Positions 7,921 to 16,643 of a DNA stretch of 46,779 nucleotides are shown one piece after another. Positions within the stretch are counted from its first letter, which is position 1. Each line of letters begins with the position of its first letter. Where the stretch lies: the NCBI GenBank assembly GCA_031549115.1, contig JAVBQJ010000140.1:1-46779 (forward strand), written 5' to 3'. This stretch comes from JAVBQJ01 sp031549115 (GTDB lineage: Bacteria; Verrucomicrobiota; Lentisphaeria; Victivallales; Victivallaceae). A program made the translations under genes and the position numbers. The notes under the pieces were generated by a model, which was given only the letters and a program-made list of their open reading frames with translations, searched no databases and was not told the DNA's origin.

Positions 7921-9257
7921 GCAAGACACAGGAAATGGCGATTCGGAATCAAGCCGCCGCGGCGGAAGAAGCGGTGGATCTGGAATTGGAAGCCGTCCGT
8001 ACCGAACCGGATTACCGGGTCTATACCCCGCGCTCCGTGGACGGGTCGACATTGGATACCGGCAACGAACACTTTCTGGTTTTCGACGGCCCGGACGGAT
8101 CGCTGATGGCGGTCTGGACGCAGAGCTCGTTCGAGGGCGCCGGCGATCACCGGATCATGTGGTCGACCAGCCGCGACGCCGGAACGCATTGGAGCGAAGC
8201 CCGTTTCCTGGTCGGCGCCCGCAATCCGGCGGAGATCGCCCGTCAGGCCAGTTGGGGATTTCCGCTGGTTTCGCAGCGGGGCCGGATCTATGTATTGTAC
8301 AACCAGCATACCGGCGTCACCGATTACCATCCGCAGATTACCGGCGTGATGGGCGCCATTTACAGCGACGACAACGGCGTCAGTTGGAGCGAACCGCAAA
8401 TCGTGCCGATGCCGCGTTCACGCCGTTACGATCACCCGGATCGTGCCGTGCCTCCCAACTGGGTGATCTGGCAGAAACCCGAACGCGCCGCCGACGGGCG
8501 TTATCTGACCGGTGTCACCCGTTGGGTCAGCCCGGCGGTGTCGAACAAAGTTCCGCCGGAGTTGTCCAGCTGGTACACACAGGAGGCGGTGGTGGAGCTC
8601 TTCGGCTTCGACAATGTCGACGACAACCCGGAGCCGCGCGATTTGCACATCACCAATTTCAATGCCGAAGACAAGGCGCTGCGCATCCCGTACTGGTCCA
8701 CGCCGGAGGTCAGCATCTGCCAGGAGCTGTCGATCGTGACCTTGCCGGACGGACGCCTTTTCGGCACCATGCGCAGCATGACCGGCTATATCTGGTATTC
8801 GTTGTCGCCGGACGGCCGCGATTGGCTCCCTCCCCGGCCGTTGCGGCGCGGCGACCATGGCGCAATCATCAAGGCCCCTTTGTGCTGCACCCCCGTCTAT
8901 CGCCTGCACGATGGCCGTTATCTGCTGATTCACCAGGACAACAACGGCGGCATCGGCAGCCTGGGAGTCCAGGAATTGAATCCGGCTTCGAGCCGGCGTC
9001 CGGCCTGTTTCGCGCTTGGCGAATTCGACCCGGAAGCCGACCAGCCGGTCCGGTTCGGCGAATCCCACGCATTCATGGACAATGGCGGACACGGCATCGG
9101 CCCGTTGAACCGGTTGGATTGCGGCGTATATTCGAGTATGACCTACACGGCGGGCTGTGATGTGCTGTGGCACCCGGACCGCAAATTTTTCCTGGTGGGA
9201 AAAAAGATCACCCCGGAGCTGCTCCGGAGCTATTCATTCAACGCTGCGCTGCGATAG
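7917..9257 (+). CDS. Sialidase-like (BNR/Asp-box) protein without signal peptide
   Basis: About 446 residues of a six-bladed propeller of the sialidase/neuraminidase superfamily. Three Asp-box repeats can be seen: SRDAGTHW, SDDNGVSW and SPDGRDW. The ATG at 7917 overlaps the isomerase stop as ATGA, and I prefer it to an upstream in-frame codon at 7887 that would lie inside the isomerase. There is no signal peptide, so it should act in the cytoplasm on imported oligosaccharides, or be a lyase or hydrolase of another sugar acid using the same fold. I do not see a clear FRIP-type arginine motif near the N-terminus, so true sialidase activity is uncertain. The last 28 bases overlap the convergent comM gene tail to tail. 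Confidence 0.8.
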   Translation: MSKTQEMAIRNQAAAAEEAVDLELEAVRTEPDYRVYTPRSVDGSTLDTGNEHFLVFDGPDGSLMAVWTQSSFEGAGDHRIMWSTSRDAGTHWSEARFLVGARNPAEIARQASWGFPLVSQRGRIYVLYNQHTGVTDYHPQITGVMGAIYSDDNGVSWSEPQIVPMPRSRRYDHPDRAVPPNWVIWQKPERAADGRYLTGVTRWVSPAVSNKVPPELSSWYTQEAVVELFGFDNVDDNPEPRDLHITNFNAEDKALRIPYWSTPEVSICQELSIVTLPDGRLFGTMRSMTGYIWYSLSPDGRDWLPPRPLRRGDHGAIIKAPLCCTPVYRLHDGRYLLIHQDNNGGIGSLGVQELNPASSRRPACFALGEFDPEADQPVRFGESHAFMDNGGHGIGPLNRLDCGVYSSMTYTAGCDVLWHPDRKFFLVGKKITPELLRSYSFNAALR

Positions 9258-10765
9258 GTGATCGCTTCCCACAAATGCGCGTCGGCCAGCTCCGCGCTCC
9301 CCGCCAGGTCGGCGATGGTGCGCGATACCTTCAAAATCCGGTCGTAGGCGCGCGGACTCAGCTTGAAGCGGGTGATCGCCTGGCGCAGCAGCGATTGCCC
9401 CGAAGCCGTCAGGCGGCATACTTTCGGCAATTGCGCGTTCGTCAACTGGGCGTTGCAGTAGAATCCGCAATCGCGGTAGCGCTCCAACTGGATTTGACGG
9501 GCGCGTTCCACCCGCGCGGCGATCACCGCGCTGGACTCCCCGTCCGGCGCCGCCAGCAGTTCATCCTGCGTCAATTGCAGCACTTCGACATGCAAGTCGA
9601 TCCGGTCGAGCAAGGGGCCGGAAATCTTCTTGCGATAGCGCTTTTTCTCGTCGATCTTGCAGGTGCAGCCGAGTTCGACGTCGCCGCGTCCGCACGGACA
9701 CGGATTCATCGCCGCGCACAGCATGAAACGCGCCGGAAATACCGCCGTCCCGCCGGCGCGCGTCACCGTGATCGAACCGGTCTCCAGCGGCTGGCGCAGG
9801 ACTTCGAGCACATGGCGCTTGAATTCCGGCAGTTCATCGAGAAACAGTACGCCATTGTGCGCGAGACTGATTTCGCCGGGGCGCAGATCCTTGCCGCCGC
9901 CGATCAGCCCGATGTCGCTGGCAGTGTGATGCGGCGACCGGAACGGGCGCCGGCGCAGCAGCGGCTGTTTTCCGGACAGGAGGCCGAGCACGCTGTGTAC
10001 GCGCGAAGTCTCCAACGCCTCCTGCAGCGTCATCGGCGGCAGAATCCCCGCCAGGCGGGTCGCGATCATCGATTTTCCGGTGCCCGGAGGCCCCTCCATC
10101 AGCGAATTGTGACCGCCGGCGGCCGCGATCTCCATCGCCCGCCGCGCCTGGCATTGCCCCTTGACTTCGGCGAAATCCGGCACGTGGCCGGCACTGCGTT
10201 CGAAATACTCCCGTACGCTTACCCGATACGGGACAAAGGCTTCTCCCTGCAGGAAACGAACGGCGTCACGCAAGTGCCCGACACCGTAAACCGGCGTGTC
10301 GCCGGCCGCCAAGGCCGCCTCTTCGGCGTTGGCCTCCGGGACCAGGATCGCCCGGATCCGGTCGGAATGGCTTCCGGCCAATGCCGCCATCGGCAACGCG
10401 CCGCGCACCGGCCGGATGCTGCCGTTCAACGCCAGTTCGCCGAGAATCAGCACCTCCGCCGGCGCCGTCACCGGAATCACCCCCGAAGCCGCCAATACCC
10501 CCAATGCGATACCCAAGTCGAACGCGGCCCCCTCCTTGCGCAAATCCGCCGGCGCGAGATTGATCACGGTCGCCCCTTCCGGCGCCGCAAAACCCGAAGC
10601 GCCCAGCGCCGACCACACCCGGTCGCGGCTTTCGCGGACCGCCGCATCCGGCAGCCCGACGATCGAAACCAGCGTCTGCTGTCCGCGTTTGGAGGCGTTG
10701 ACTTCAATCTCCACCAGCCAGGCCTCCAGCCCGATCACCGTCGCAGCCAATGTCTTCGCCAACAT
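9230..10765 (-). CDS. comM: YifB/ComM-family Mg-chelatase-like AAA+ ATPase
   Basis: A 511-residue AAA+ helicase-like ATPase; ComM drives branch migration during integration of foreign DNA in naturally competent bacteria. The N-terminal Lon-like domain (residues 1-170, with SIVGLPDAAVRESRDRV) is followed by Walker A GPPGTGKS at 225-232, the Walker B stretch GVLFLDELPEF, and the cysteine cluster of CAAMNPCPCG with GCTC. The C-terminal domain ends with the usual RAYDRILKVSRTIADLAG. Length and order are those of the full family. The ATG at 10765 has AAAGGTAG upstream and lies 18 bases after the recJ stop, so the two form a recombination/repair operon. Its 3' end overlaps the convergent sialidase-like gene by 28 bp. 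Confidence 0.95.
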   Translation of the reverse strand: MLAKTLAATVIGLEAWLVEIEVNASKRGQQTLVSIVGLPDAAVRESRDRVWSALGASGFAAPEGATVINLAPADLRKEGAAFDLGIALGVLAASGVIPVTAPAEVLILGELALNGSIRPVRGALPMAALAGSHSDRIRAILVPEANAEEAALAAGDTPVYGVGHLRDAVRFLQGEAFVPYRVSVREYFERSAGHVPDFAEVKGQCQARRAMEIAAAGGHNSLMEGPPGTGKSMIATRLAGILPPMTLQEALETSRVHSVLGLLSGKQPLLRRRPFRSPHHTASDIGLIGGGKDLRPGEISLAHNGVLFLDELPEFKRHVLEVLRQPLETGSITVTRAGGTAVFPARFMLCAAMNPCPCGRGDVELGCTCKIDEKKRYRKKISGPLLDRIDLHVEVLQLTQDELLAAPDGESSAVIAARVERARQIQLERYRDCGFYCNAQLTNAQLPKVCRLTASGQSLLRQAITRFKLSPRAYDRILKVSRTIADLAGSAELADAHLWEAITYRSAALNE

Positions 10766-10783
10766 TATGATCTACCTTTCGGT

Positions 10784-12496
10784 TCAGAATACCGGGCGGA
10801 TATCGATGATATTCAGTTGCGGCCGCTCATTGCCGGCATAATGATTGATCTGCGGCGACACCAGCACGTCAAAGAGACGCCCCTCGAATGCCGCCTGCGG
10901 CATCGAAAAAGCGATGAATTCCATCGTCGCGTGCTGCCGGTCGCGGATGATGCCGCGCAAATGCCGCTGCCCCACCGGATAGGTTTTGATGAATTCCACC
11001 TCATTCAGCCGGAATACCGGCTTGGGACTGCTGTGTCCGAACGGCGCCAGCTTCCCCAGGTAACGGAAAAATTCCGCATCGAACTCGCCGATCCGCGCTT
11101 CTCCGTCGTAAGCGATGTACTCCTCCAGCTCGTCGAGCGAAATCGATTCGCGCACACACGCTTCGAACGCCTTCTGGAATTCCTGAATTTTCACCGCTTT
11201 CAGGCCGATTCCCACCGCCATCGGGTGGCCGCCGTAACGTTCGAGCAGATTGGAGGTCTTGCTCAACACGTCCACCAGGTTCAGCTTGCCGATGCTGCGC
11301 CCCGAGCCGTACGCCAGTCCGTCCTGGATCGTCAGCACGATGGTCGGCCGGTTGTAGTCCCGCGCCAGGCGCGAAGCCACGATCCCGATCACCCCCTGGT
11401 GCCACGAAGAACCGGCCACCAGCAGCGCATATTGCGCCGCCGGGTCGGAACCGGCCTCCAGCTGCGCCCGTGCCTCCTGGTAGATCTCCTGCTCCTTCTC
11501 CTGCCGGTTGCGGTTGAACTCCTCAAGCTCGGCCGCGTATTGGTAGGCTTCGACGATATTTTCCGATTCGAGCAGGCGCAGCGCGATGTTGGCGTCGCCG
11601 ACCCGGCCGGCGGCATTGATCCGCGGCGCCAGCTTAAAGGTGATGTCCGACGGGGTCAGCTCGCCGCGCAATTTGCAGCTTTCGATCAACGCGCGCACGC
11701 CGGGGCGGATCTGTTTCTTGAGGATTTCGATGCCGTGCCGGACCATGGTGCGGTTTTCCCCCAGCAGCGGCACGATGTCCGCGACCGTTCCCAGCGCCAC
11801 ATAATCGAGAACCTCCTCGAGGCGGGTGGAAAAACCGCCCAGATTGTGTTCGCGGCCGTACTTGATGAACGCGTGCGCCAATTTGAACGCGGACCCGGCG
11901 CCCGACAACACATGCAGGTCTTCGAGCTCCGGATAAATTTTCGGATTGATCAGCGCCATCGCCCGCGGCAGCTCCGCGCCCGGCTCGTGATGGTCGGTGA
12001 TGATGGTGTCGATCTGGCGGTTGACCGCTTCGGCGACCGCGTCGCAGCTGGTGATGCCGCAGTCGACGGTAATCAGCAGCTTGCACTCCGGCGTGATCGC
12101 CAGGGCTTTGACCAGCGACTCCGGCGTAAAACCGTAACCGTCGTCGAAGCGGTGCGGGATGAACGACACGACATTGGCGCCGTTGCGCCGGAGCACCCAG
12201 CTCAACAGCGCGGTCCCGGTGATACCGTCGGTATCGTAATCGCCGTGGATCAGGATCAGTTCACGATTGCATACGGCATCCCACATCCGTTTGGCGGCAA
12301 GTTGAATGCCGGGAAAACGGTAGGGGTCCGACAATCCGGCCAGACGCGGATTCAGAAAATCGTTTACCACGCCTTCGGCAACGCCATGCGCAGCAAAATA
12401 CAATGCGATCGGTCGCGGCACGCCGCTGCTTCGCATGATACGTTCGATTGTCAAATCACTGGATGGTCCGGATGCTCTCCATTTTTTTACGCCCAT
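10784..12496 (-). CDS. recJ: Single-stranded-DNA-specific 5'-3' exonuclease RecJ
   Basis: A DHH-family exonuclease of 570 residues that degrades single-stranded DNA 5' to 3' in RecF-pathway recombination and mismatch repair. Motifs seen: GDYDTDGITG (residues about 85-94, metal-binding Asp residues), TVDCGITS, and the DHH triad in ITDHHEPG (168-170). These are followed by the GSAFKLAHAF segment and, in the DHHA1 part, GSSWHQGVIGIVASRL and the glycine-rich YGSGRSIG. The C-terminal OB-like domain ends with PQLNIIDIRPVF. The size is that of the family. It is the first gene of recJ-comM, with a plausible promoter at 12530-12558. The Shine-Dalgarno is weak (GAAAG). Confidence 0.95.
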   Translation of the reverse strand: MGVKKWRASGPSSDLTIERIMRSSGVPRPIALYFAAHGVAEGVVNDFLNPRLAGLSDPYRFPGIQLAAKRMWDAVCNRELILIHGDYDTDGITGTALLSWVLRRNGANVVSFIPHRFDDGYGFTPESLVKALAITPECKLLITVDCGITSCDAVAEAVNRQIDTIITDHHEPGAELPRAMALINPKIYPELEDLHVLSGAGSAFKLAHAFIKYGREHNLGGFSTRLEEVLDYVALGTVADIVPLLGENRTMVRHGIEILKKQIRPGVRALIESCKLRGELTPSDITFKLAPRINAAGRVGDANIALRLLESENIVEAYQYAAELEEFNRNRQEKEQEIYQEARAQLEAGSDPAAQYALLVAGSSWHQGVIGIVASRLARDYNRPTIVLTIQDGLAYGSGRSIGKLNLVDVLSKTSNLLERYGGHPMAVGIGLKAVKIQEFQKAFEACVRESISLDELEEYIAYDGEARIGEFDAEFFRYLGKLAPFGHSSPKPVFRLNEVEFIKTYPVGQRHLRGIIRDRQHATMEFIAFSMPQAAFEGRLFDVLVSPQINHYAGNERPQLNIIDIRPVF

Positions 12497-12529
12497 TTGG
12501 TTTCTTTCACTGTTAACATTTCATGATAT

Positions 12530-12558
12530 ACGATAGCGCCGATTCATGGCAACATCAA
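12530..12558 (-). promoter_or_regulatory. Candidate promoter of recJ-comM
   Basis: On the minus strand TTGATG (12553-12558) and TATCGT (12530-12535) are separated by 17 bp and end 33 bp before the recJ start codon. Each hexamer is imperfect, so this is a moderate candidate. Confidence 0.4.
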
Positions 12559-12651
12559 TCGCGGTTTCCCGATTTTTTTGAAAAAAACCCGATTTTCTTT
12601 TCGCCGGCTTCCCTTTTCCCCAAAAAATTCAAAAAAAACCTGGACTGCAAC

Positions 12652-12700
12652 TTGAAATTCCCTTTTCCCGCGATATTGTAAAGATGTTGTCAATGACAAC
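12652..12700 (+). promoter_or_regulatory. Candidate promoter of the tRNA-folD unit with an inverted repeat at the start site
   Basis: TTGAAA (12652-12657) and TATTGT (12674-12679) are 16 bp apart. Seven bases after the -10 lies GTTGTCAATGACAAC (12686-12700), a perfect 7-bp inverted repeat around a single base, exactly where transcription would begin. It could be an operator or the first hairpin of the transcript. Otherwise the 230 bp between recJ and the tRNA hold only A/T-rich runs. Confidence 0.4.
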
Positions 12701-12729
12701 GACAAAGTTGATTGCAGGATCTTTCAGGT

Positions 12730-12814
12730 GCCGATGTGGCGAAATTGGCAGACGCGCTACGTTCAGGTCGTAGTCCTTCACGGGGTGGGGGTTCGACTCC
12801 CTCCATCGGCACCA
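12730..12814 (+). tRNA. tRNA-Leu (anticodon CAG)
   Basis: A class II tRNA of 85 nt with encoded CCA. The acceptor stem pairs GCCGATG with CATCGGC, the anticodon stem CTACG/CGTAG holds the loop TTCAGGT with anticodon CAG, a long variable arm follows, and the T arm contains GGTTCGACTCC. The 5' end follows a candidate promoter and the 3' end a T-run. Confidence 0.97.
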
Positions 12815-12834
12815 TTTTTTTCTGTAATAAAGCC

Positions 12835-12879
12835 GGGACTCGCGGTTCTCCATCCCGAGAAACCGAAAGTCCCTTTTTT
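12835..12879 (+). terminator. Terminator-type hairpin between the two tRNA genes
   Basis: GGGACT (12835-12840) pairs with AGTCCC (12868-12873); inside, GGTTCTC pairs with GAGAAACC apart from one bulge, and six T residues follow at once. This is a classical Rho-independent terminator shape. It ends only 16 bases before tRNA-Gly, which leaves no room for a complete promoter behind it, so it may act as a partial terminator or a processing site. Confidence 0.7.
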
Positions 12880-12895
12880 GTGTCGGGATTATCTT

Positions 12896-12969
12896 GCGGG
12901 TATGGCATAACGGCTGTGCACCAGCCTTCCAAGCTGGTTATACGGGTTCGACCCCCGTTACCCGCTCCA
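12896..12969 (+). tRNA. tRNA-Gly (anticodon TCC)
   Basis: A 74-nt tRNA with encoded CCA. GCGGGTA pairs with TACCCGC, the anticodon stem CCAGC/GCTGG holds CTTCCAA with anticodon TCC, and the T arm has GGGTTCGACCC. It lies 23 bases before folD and shares its orientation. Confidence 0.96.
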
Positions 12970-12992
12970 TTTTTTTTCGAGGAAAAACACCA

Positions 12993-13889
12993 ATGAATGC
13001 CCGTATCATCGATGGGAAAGCCGTTGCCGCCGACGTCAATCAACGTACCGCCCGCGATGTCGCCCGGCTCGCAGCCGAACATGGCATCCAGCCCGGCCTC
13101 GCCGTCGTGCTGATCGGCGAAAATCCCGCCAGCAAGGTCTATGTCGCCAGCAAAGTCAAAATGTGTGCCGAACTCGGCATTTATTCCGAAAAGCACGTGC
13201 TCGGCGTCGACGCCACCATGGCGGAGGTTCTCGATCTGATCGTGCGGCTGAACGCCGACAAGCGCATTCACGGCATTCTGGTGCAGTCGCCCCCGCCGCC
13301 GCAGATCGACGAAGAGGCGGTGGTGGCCGCGATCAATCCGGCGAAGGATGTCGATTGTTTCCATGCCGTCAACGTCGGCAAGATGCTGATCGGCAAAACC
13401 GACGGCTTTTTCCCGTGCACGCCGGCCGGGGTGCTGGAGCTGCTCCGCGCCTATGATGTCAACCCCGCGGGCAAACACGCGGTGGTGATCGGCCGCTCCA
13501 ATATCGTCGGCAAGCCACTGGTGGCGCTGCTGCTGCAAAAAGCGGACGGCGCCAACGCCACCGTGACCTGCGTTCACTCCGGGACCCGCGATCTGGCGGC
13601 TTACACCCGGCAGGCGGACATCCTGATCGCCGCGTTGGGCAAGCCCGAATTCGTCACCGCCGACATGGTCAAAGCCGGCGCGGTGGTGGTCGACGTCGGC
13701 ATCAACCGGGTCAGCGATCCTTCGGCGCCGAAGGGCTACCGTCTCACCGGCGACGTGAATTTCGCCGAAGTCGCGGAAAAAGCGTCGCTGATTACGCCGG
13801 TGCCGGGCGGCGTCGGCCCGATGACGATTGCGCTGCTGATGCAAAATGCGGTCAAAGCCTGCCGTATGGCGCATGGCCTGACGGCGTAA
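12993..13889 (+). CDS. folD: Methylenetetrahydrofolate dehydrogenase/cyclohydrolase FolD
   Basis: The bifunctional one-carbon enzyme that oxidises 5,10-methylene-THF to methenyl-THF and hydrolyses it to 10-formyl-THF, giving NADPH and formyl units for purines and initiator tRNA. It has 298 residues, the usual length. Visible motifs: YVASKVKMCAELGI (Tyr and catalytic Lys of the cyclohydrolase site), VQSPPPPQIDEE, NPAKDVDCFH, the Rossmann loop VIGRSNIVGKPL, and the C-terminal PVPGGVGPMT. The ATG at 12993 follows GAGGAAA and begins just after tRNA-Gly; the upstream in-frame extension would run through the tRNA and is not real. A membrane-protein gene follows 16 bases later. Confidence 0.97.
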   Translation: MNARIIDGKAVAADVNQRTARDVARLAAEHGIQPGLAVVLIGENPASKVYVASKVKMCAELGIYSEKHVLGVDATMAEVLDLIVRLNADKRIHGILVQSPPPPQIDEEAVVAAINPAKDVDCFHAVNVGKMLIGKTDGFFPCTPAGVLELLRAYDVNPAGKHAVVIGRSNIVGKPLVALLLQKADGANATVTCVHSGTRDLAAYTRQADILIAALGKPEFVTADMVKAGAVVVDVGINRVSDPSAPKGYRLTGDVNFAEVAEKASLITPVPGGVGPMTIALLMQNAVKACRMAHGLTA

Positions 13890-13905
13890 GCGCCGGGAGG
13901 GCGCC

Positions 13906-14544
13906 ATGCACAATCTTTTCGCCAACAGCAACCGGGCGTGGGAAAAAAGCCTGGATCAGCTCCGACAGCAGCCGGGGTGGAAGTTTTTCGCCCTGACGGT
14001 TGCCGCCGCCGCTTTCGTACTGTTCTTCGGCCGTTCGGCGTTTTCCGGATGGCCGTTGCTGCTTTTCGCGGCGGATCTGTCGTTATTCGGGTTGGCGCAA
14101 TGGCGCTTTCGCTCTCCCGTGACGGCGCTGGCGGCGGCGCTGGTCTGGCTGGCGTGCGGCATCTGGCCGTTGCCGGGCGGAGATTTTCCGTGGGTATTCA
14201 TCGCGGCCGGTCTCGTCTGGGCCGCAATCGTATGGTTTCTGGTTCCGGCCGCGGTCGAACGCTGCGGCTGGCTGGCTTCGCGGGAACCGGAAGGCTTCAC
14301 CGGCCGGTGGCTGGCGCTGACGGCGGCAATTGCCGGAGTGGTGGCCGCCGTCGGATTCGGAGCGGCGGGAGTTCTTTATGGCATACCGTATCCGGTATTC
14401 GGAATTCCGGTTTTTCTGTTGCTGTTGACTGCGATTGCCGGATGGCGGAGTCTGCTGCGGTGGCAATTCGATCTGGCGGCGTGGCGTCTGGTGCTCGCGT
14501 TCGCCGCTTTTCTGGTGTTGCTCCGGGTTTTTACGGGATATTGA
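13906..14544 (+). CDS. Predicted membrane protein of unknown function
   Basis: A 212-residue protein with about six hydrophobic segments (for example FFALTVAAAAFVLFF, AALVWLACGIWPL and a C-terminal LVLAFAAFLVLLRVF), preceded by a polar N-terminus of some 25 residues. I do not recognise a family. The ATG at 13906 has GGGAGG at good distance, and that Shine-Dalgarno lies in the loop of a small GC hairpin (GCGCC 13890-13894 with GGCGC 13900-13904). The 16-base gap to folD implies co-transcription. An overlapping long frame in another phase lacks a start signal and looks like a by-product of the GC-rich sequence. Confidence 0.65.
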   Translation: MHNLFANSNRAWEKSLDQLRQQPGWKFFALTVAAAAFVLFFGRSAFSGWPLLLFAADLSLFGLAQWRFRSPVTALAAALVWLACGIWPLPGGDFPWVFIAAGLVWAAIVWFLVPAAVERCGWLASREPEGFTGRWLALTAAIAGVVAAVGFGAAGVLYGIPYPVFGIPVFLLLLTAIAGWRSLLRWQFDLAAWRLVLAFAAFLVLLRVFTGY

Positions 14545-14562
14545 ATACCGCTCAATCGGCAA

Positions 14563-15363
14563 TTACTCATTGATTTTGTCCTTGACATTGGCGTTGAAGG
14601 CACCCAGAATTTCCCTGGCATAACCGGCCATTCCTTTATCCGCCGGATGCCATTTGACTCCATCATGACTCCCGTAACCGCGACAGGAAGGATCGGTGGC
14701 GTATTTTTCCACCGAAACGAAAGAGATGCCGTATTTTTCGCACACCTTCCCGTAAATGATGTCGATATTTTTCACCCATCCGGAATAGGGCAGACCATCG
14801 CCGGGGTTCCAGTTCCCGGTTGCAATCATCGGGGCATTCAAACCCAGCAACGGCTGAATGATTTTGGCTTCGTAGACGCGCTCCACATCCGCTGCGCTTT
14901 TGTCGGGCCCCTCATGTTCACCGGTTTGGATCACCACCAAATCCGGCCGGGGCAAATTCGAGCCCAATAATTGCAGAACGTCCGCCGGTATTGTTTCCGC
15001 GTCAATCAGCAAATTCACATTGCCGTAATACACTTCCACCTTACGGTTTCCCAACGCTTCCTCGATCCGTTTCCCGGTCACATGGACATAGTCCATTGCC
15101 TCGCTTGACGCGGCCATGCCGGCTTCAATGTTCCAGTCCAATTCCCGGTATACGCCGTGCCGGGTAATGCTGTTGCCGACGAAAAGAATCTTATAAGCTT
15201 CCGCCTCGCTGTGTTCGACAATTTGTTTTTCCGGTTCGACAAATATCGGATCGATATATATTTTACCCATGATAATACCCATGCCCGCCAAGATCAGCAG
15301 CAACGCGCAACCAATACTTCGCTTCGTCAATTTCAGTGATTGTCCCTGATGTGCAAAACGCAT
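14563..15363 (-). CDS. Membrane-anchored SGNH/GDSL-type hydrolase
   Basis: About 266 residues. After a basic start comes one transmembrane or uncleaved signal segment (IGCALLLILAGMGIIMG), then an SGNH fold. Block I is ILFVGNSITRHG, with Ser in place after GN where GDSL enzymes have GD; block III is IQTGEHEG (in the position of GxND); block V is SHDGVKWHPADKGM, giving the Asp and His of the catalytic triad. Such enzymes remove acetyl or other ester groups from glycans, which fits the last position of the glycosidase run of module B. The ATG at 15363 has no evident Shine-Dalgarno and lies 32 bases after the GH63-like gene, so translation may depend on the upstream gene. Confidence 0.75.
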   Translation of the reverse strand: MRFAHQGQSLKLTKRSIGCALLLILAGMGIIMGKIYIDPIFVEPEKQIVEHSEAEAYKILFVGNSITRHGVYRELDWNIEAGMAASSEAMDYVHVTGKRIEEALGNRKVEVYYGNVNLLIDAETIPADVLQLLGSNLPRPDLVVIQTGEHEGPDKSAADVERVYEAKIIQPLLGLNAPMIATGNWNPGDGLPYSGWVKNIDIIYGKVCEKYGISFVSVEKYATDPSCRGYGSHDGVKWHPADKGMAGYAREILGAFNANVKDKINE

Positions 15364-15395
15364 TTGTAATTTTCAGTGCCGCCGTACCATACGGA

Positions 15396-16643
15396 TCATG
15401 ACTCCATGCAGAATACCAGCAGATTCCAGTTCAGGAAACCCGGACCGGAAATCGGATGCCCGTCATCCGGGCTATAATATTCATGCACCAATCCCTTTTG
15501 TTTATAATCATTCGCCAAAAGGCTCCTGGTGTTGGCGGCGACCATCCGGGCTTCTTCTTCGTACCCGTAATTCTTCAATGCCAGATAGGCCAGGTACGAA
15601 CTCACGATCCAAACCGGCCCCAGCCAGTTGCTGGGATTTCCGCGAAACAGCGTCGGTTCATAAAAACGGTCTTCCACCTTGGACATGGTGCGAATACCGT
15701 AATCGCACCAGAATTCTTCGGGATCGGTGATCTTTGCAACAACTTGCCGCGCCTGTTCCGGCGAGGCGATTTTTGCCACCAGCGGCAAAAGTCCGGAATA
15801 TCCTCGCACCCGCAACGGCATCACCTGCCAAAACGGTTTGAGGTAAGTGTTCAACGGCGGGAAATAGCGATGCGGTTTCAGGTTCTGGCGGCACTGTACG
15901 TCACAGGAATAATACCACCCGTCCCGCTTATCCCACGCATACGTGTTGATGGCTTTGACGATGGCCTCGTATTCTGCCTGAAAGTATTGGTTCAACTCCG
16001 GGAGGTGAAATTTCCCGGACAGTTCCGCAGCCGCTTCCAAATCCATCGCCAGAAATGAGTTGTAATAGATATGAGCCCCGGAGAAATCCGGTCTCCCCCA
16101 GATCGCCGGATCATCGTCAATGCCGATGGCGATATCGTTTGCCCAAACCAGAAGTCCACTGTTCTCATGGCGGTAACGCCGGTTGCGACACTCGGCAGCC
16201 AGTTTGATTTTGTACAGCAGCTCGATGGCCTGCGCATCGGATATGGCGTTTTTTTCGACCAGCAGCCGCAGAAAAAGCGCCTGCACCGGCTTGGCCATAT
16301 TGTTTCCGGGGTTGTCGACCGAGTCAAACCAGTCGGCGTCCCGGGTGCTCATCAGAATCGGCAAACTGCCGTCCTTCCCCTGATGATCGAAAAAATTCAA
16401 CAAAGCACCCAGGGCATGTGCTCGGACCTTCGGCAACATGGCGGAATCATCGAGTTTTTCCGCTACCGCAAAGAGGGCGACCGCCGCCCAATAGCTGTCC
16501 CAATCCCACAGATTTTCCGAATACGGGCCGCCTGGGTCGATATAGGAATACTTCATGCAGCCACTGGCGGGCCTGAACATTAACTTTGCCTGCTCATGGG
16601 CAAATTGGCAAAGCGTATTGTAGACGTTACGGTCTGGACTCAT
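15396..16643 (-). CDS. GH63/MGH1-like (alpha/alpha)6-barrel glycosidase
   Basis: A cytoplasmic glycoside hydrolase of 415 residues resembling the trehalase/glucosidase-I/mannosylglycerate-hydrolase group. The N-terminal substrate site reads ENLWDWDSYWAAVAL, a variant of the conserved F-x-W-D-S. The C-terminal half has GNPSNWLGPVWIVSSYLAY, like the WRGPVW signature, and HEYYSPDDGHP with GFLNWN, like the E-x-Y-x-P-x-x-G stretch that carries the catalytic base region. It has no signal peptide, so it would act on imported oligosaccharides. The ATG at 16643 follows AGGAG by nine bases. It is the fourth gene of module B. The fold is fairly certain, the substrate is not. Confidence 0.8.
   Translation of the reverse strand: MSPDRNVYNTLCQFAHEQAKLMFRPASGCMKYSYIDPGGPYSENLWDWDSYWAAVALFAVAEKLDDSAMLPKVRAHALGALLNFFDHQGKDGSLPILMSTRDADWFDSVDNPGNNMAKPVQALFLRLLVEKNAISDAQAIELLYKIKLAAECRNRRYRHENSGLLVWANDIAIGIDDDPAIWGRPDFSGAHIYYNSFLAMDLEAAAELSGKFHLPELNQYFQAEYEAIVKAINTYAWDKRDGWYYSCDVQCRQNLKPHRYFPPLNTYLKPFWQVMPLRVRGYSGLLPLVAKIASPEQARQVVAKITDPEEFWCDYGIRTMSKVEDRFYEPTLFRGNPSNWLGPVWIVSSYLAYLALKNYGYEEEARMVAANTRSLLANDYKQKGLVHEYYSPDDGHPISGPGFLNWNLLVFCMES

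Noticed and set aside
5545..8052. An 835-codon open frame on the minus strand across the DUF4838 and isomerase genes
   Set aside because: It is antisense to three well-supported genes, has no family resemblance, is rich in Arg/Pro/His, and exists because GC-rich codons leave few stops.
9167..12526. A 1,119-codon plus-strand open frame opposite comM and recJ
   Set aside because: Antisense shadow of two conserved genes, without start signals or recognisable domains.
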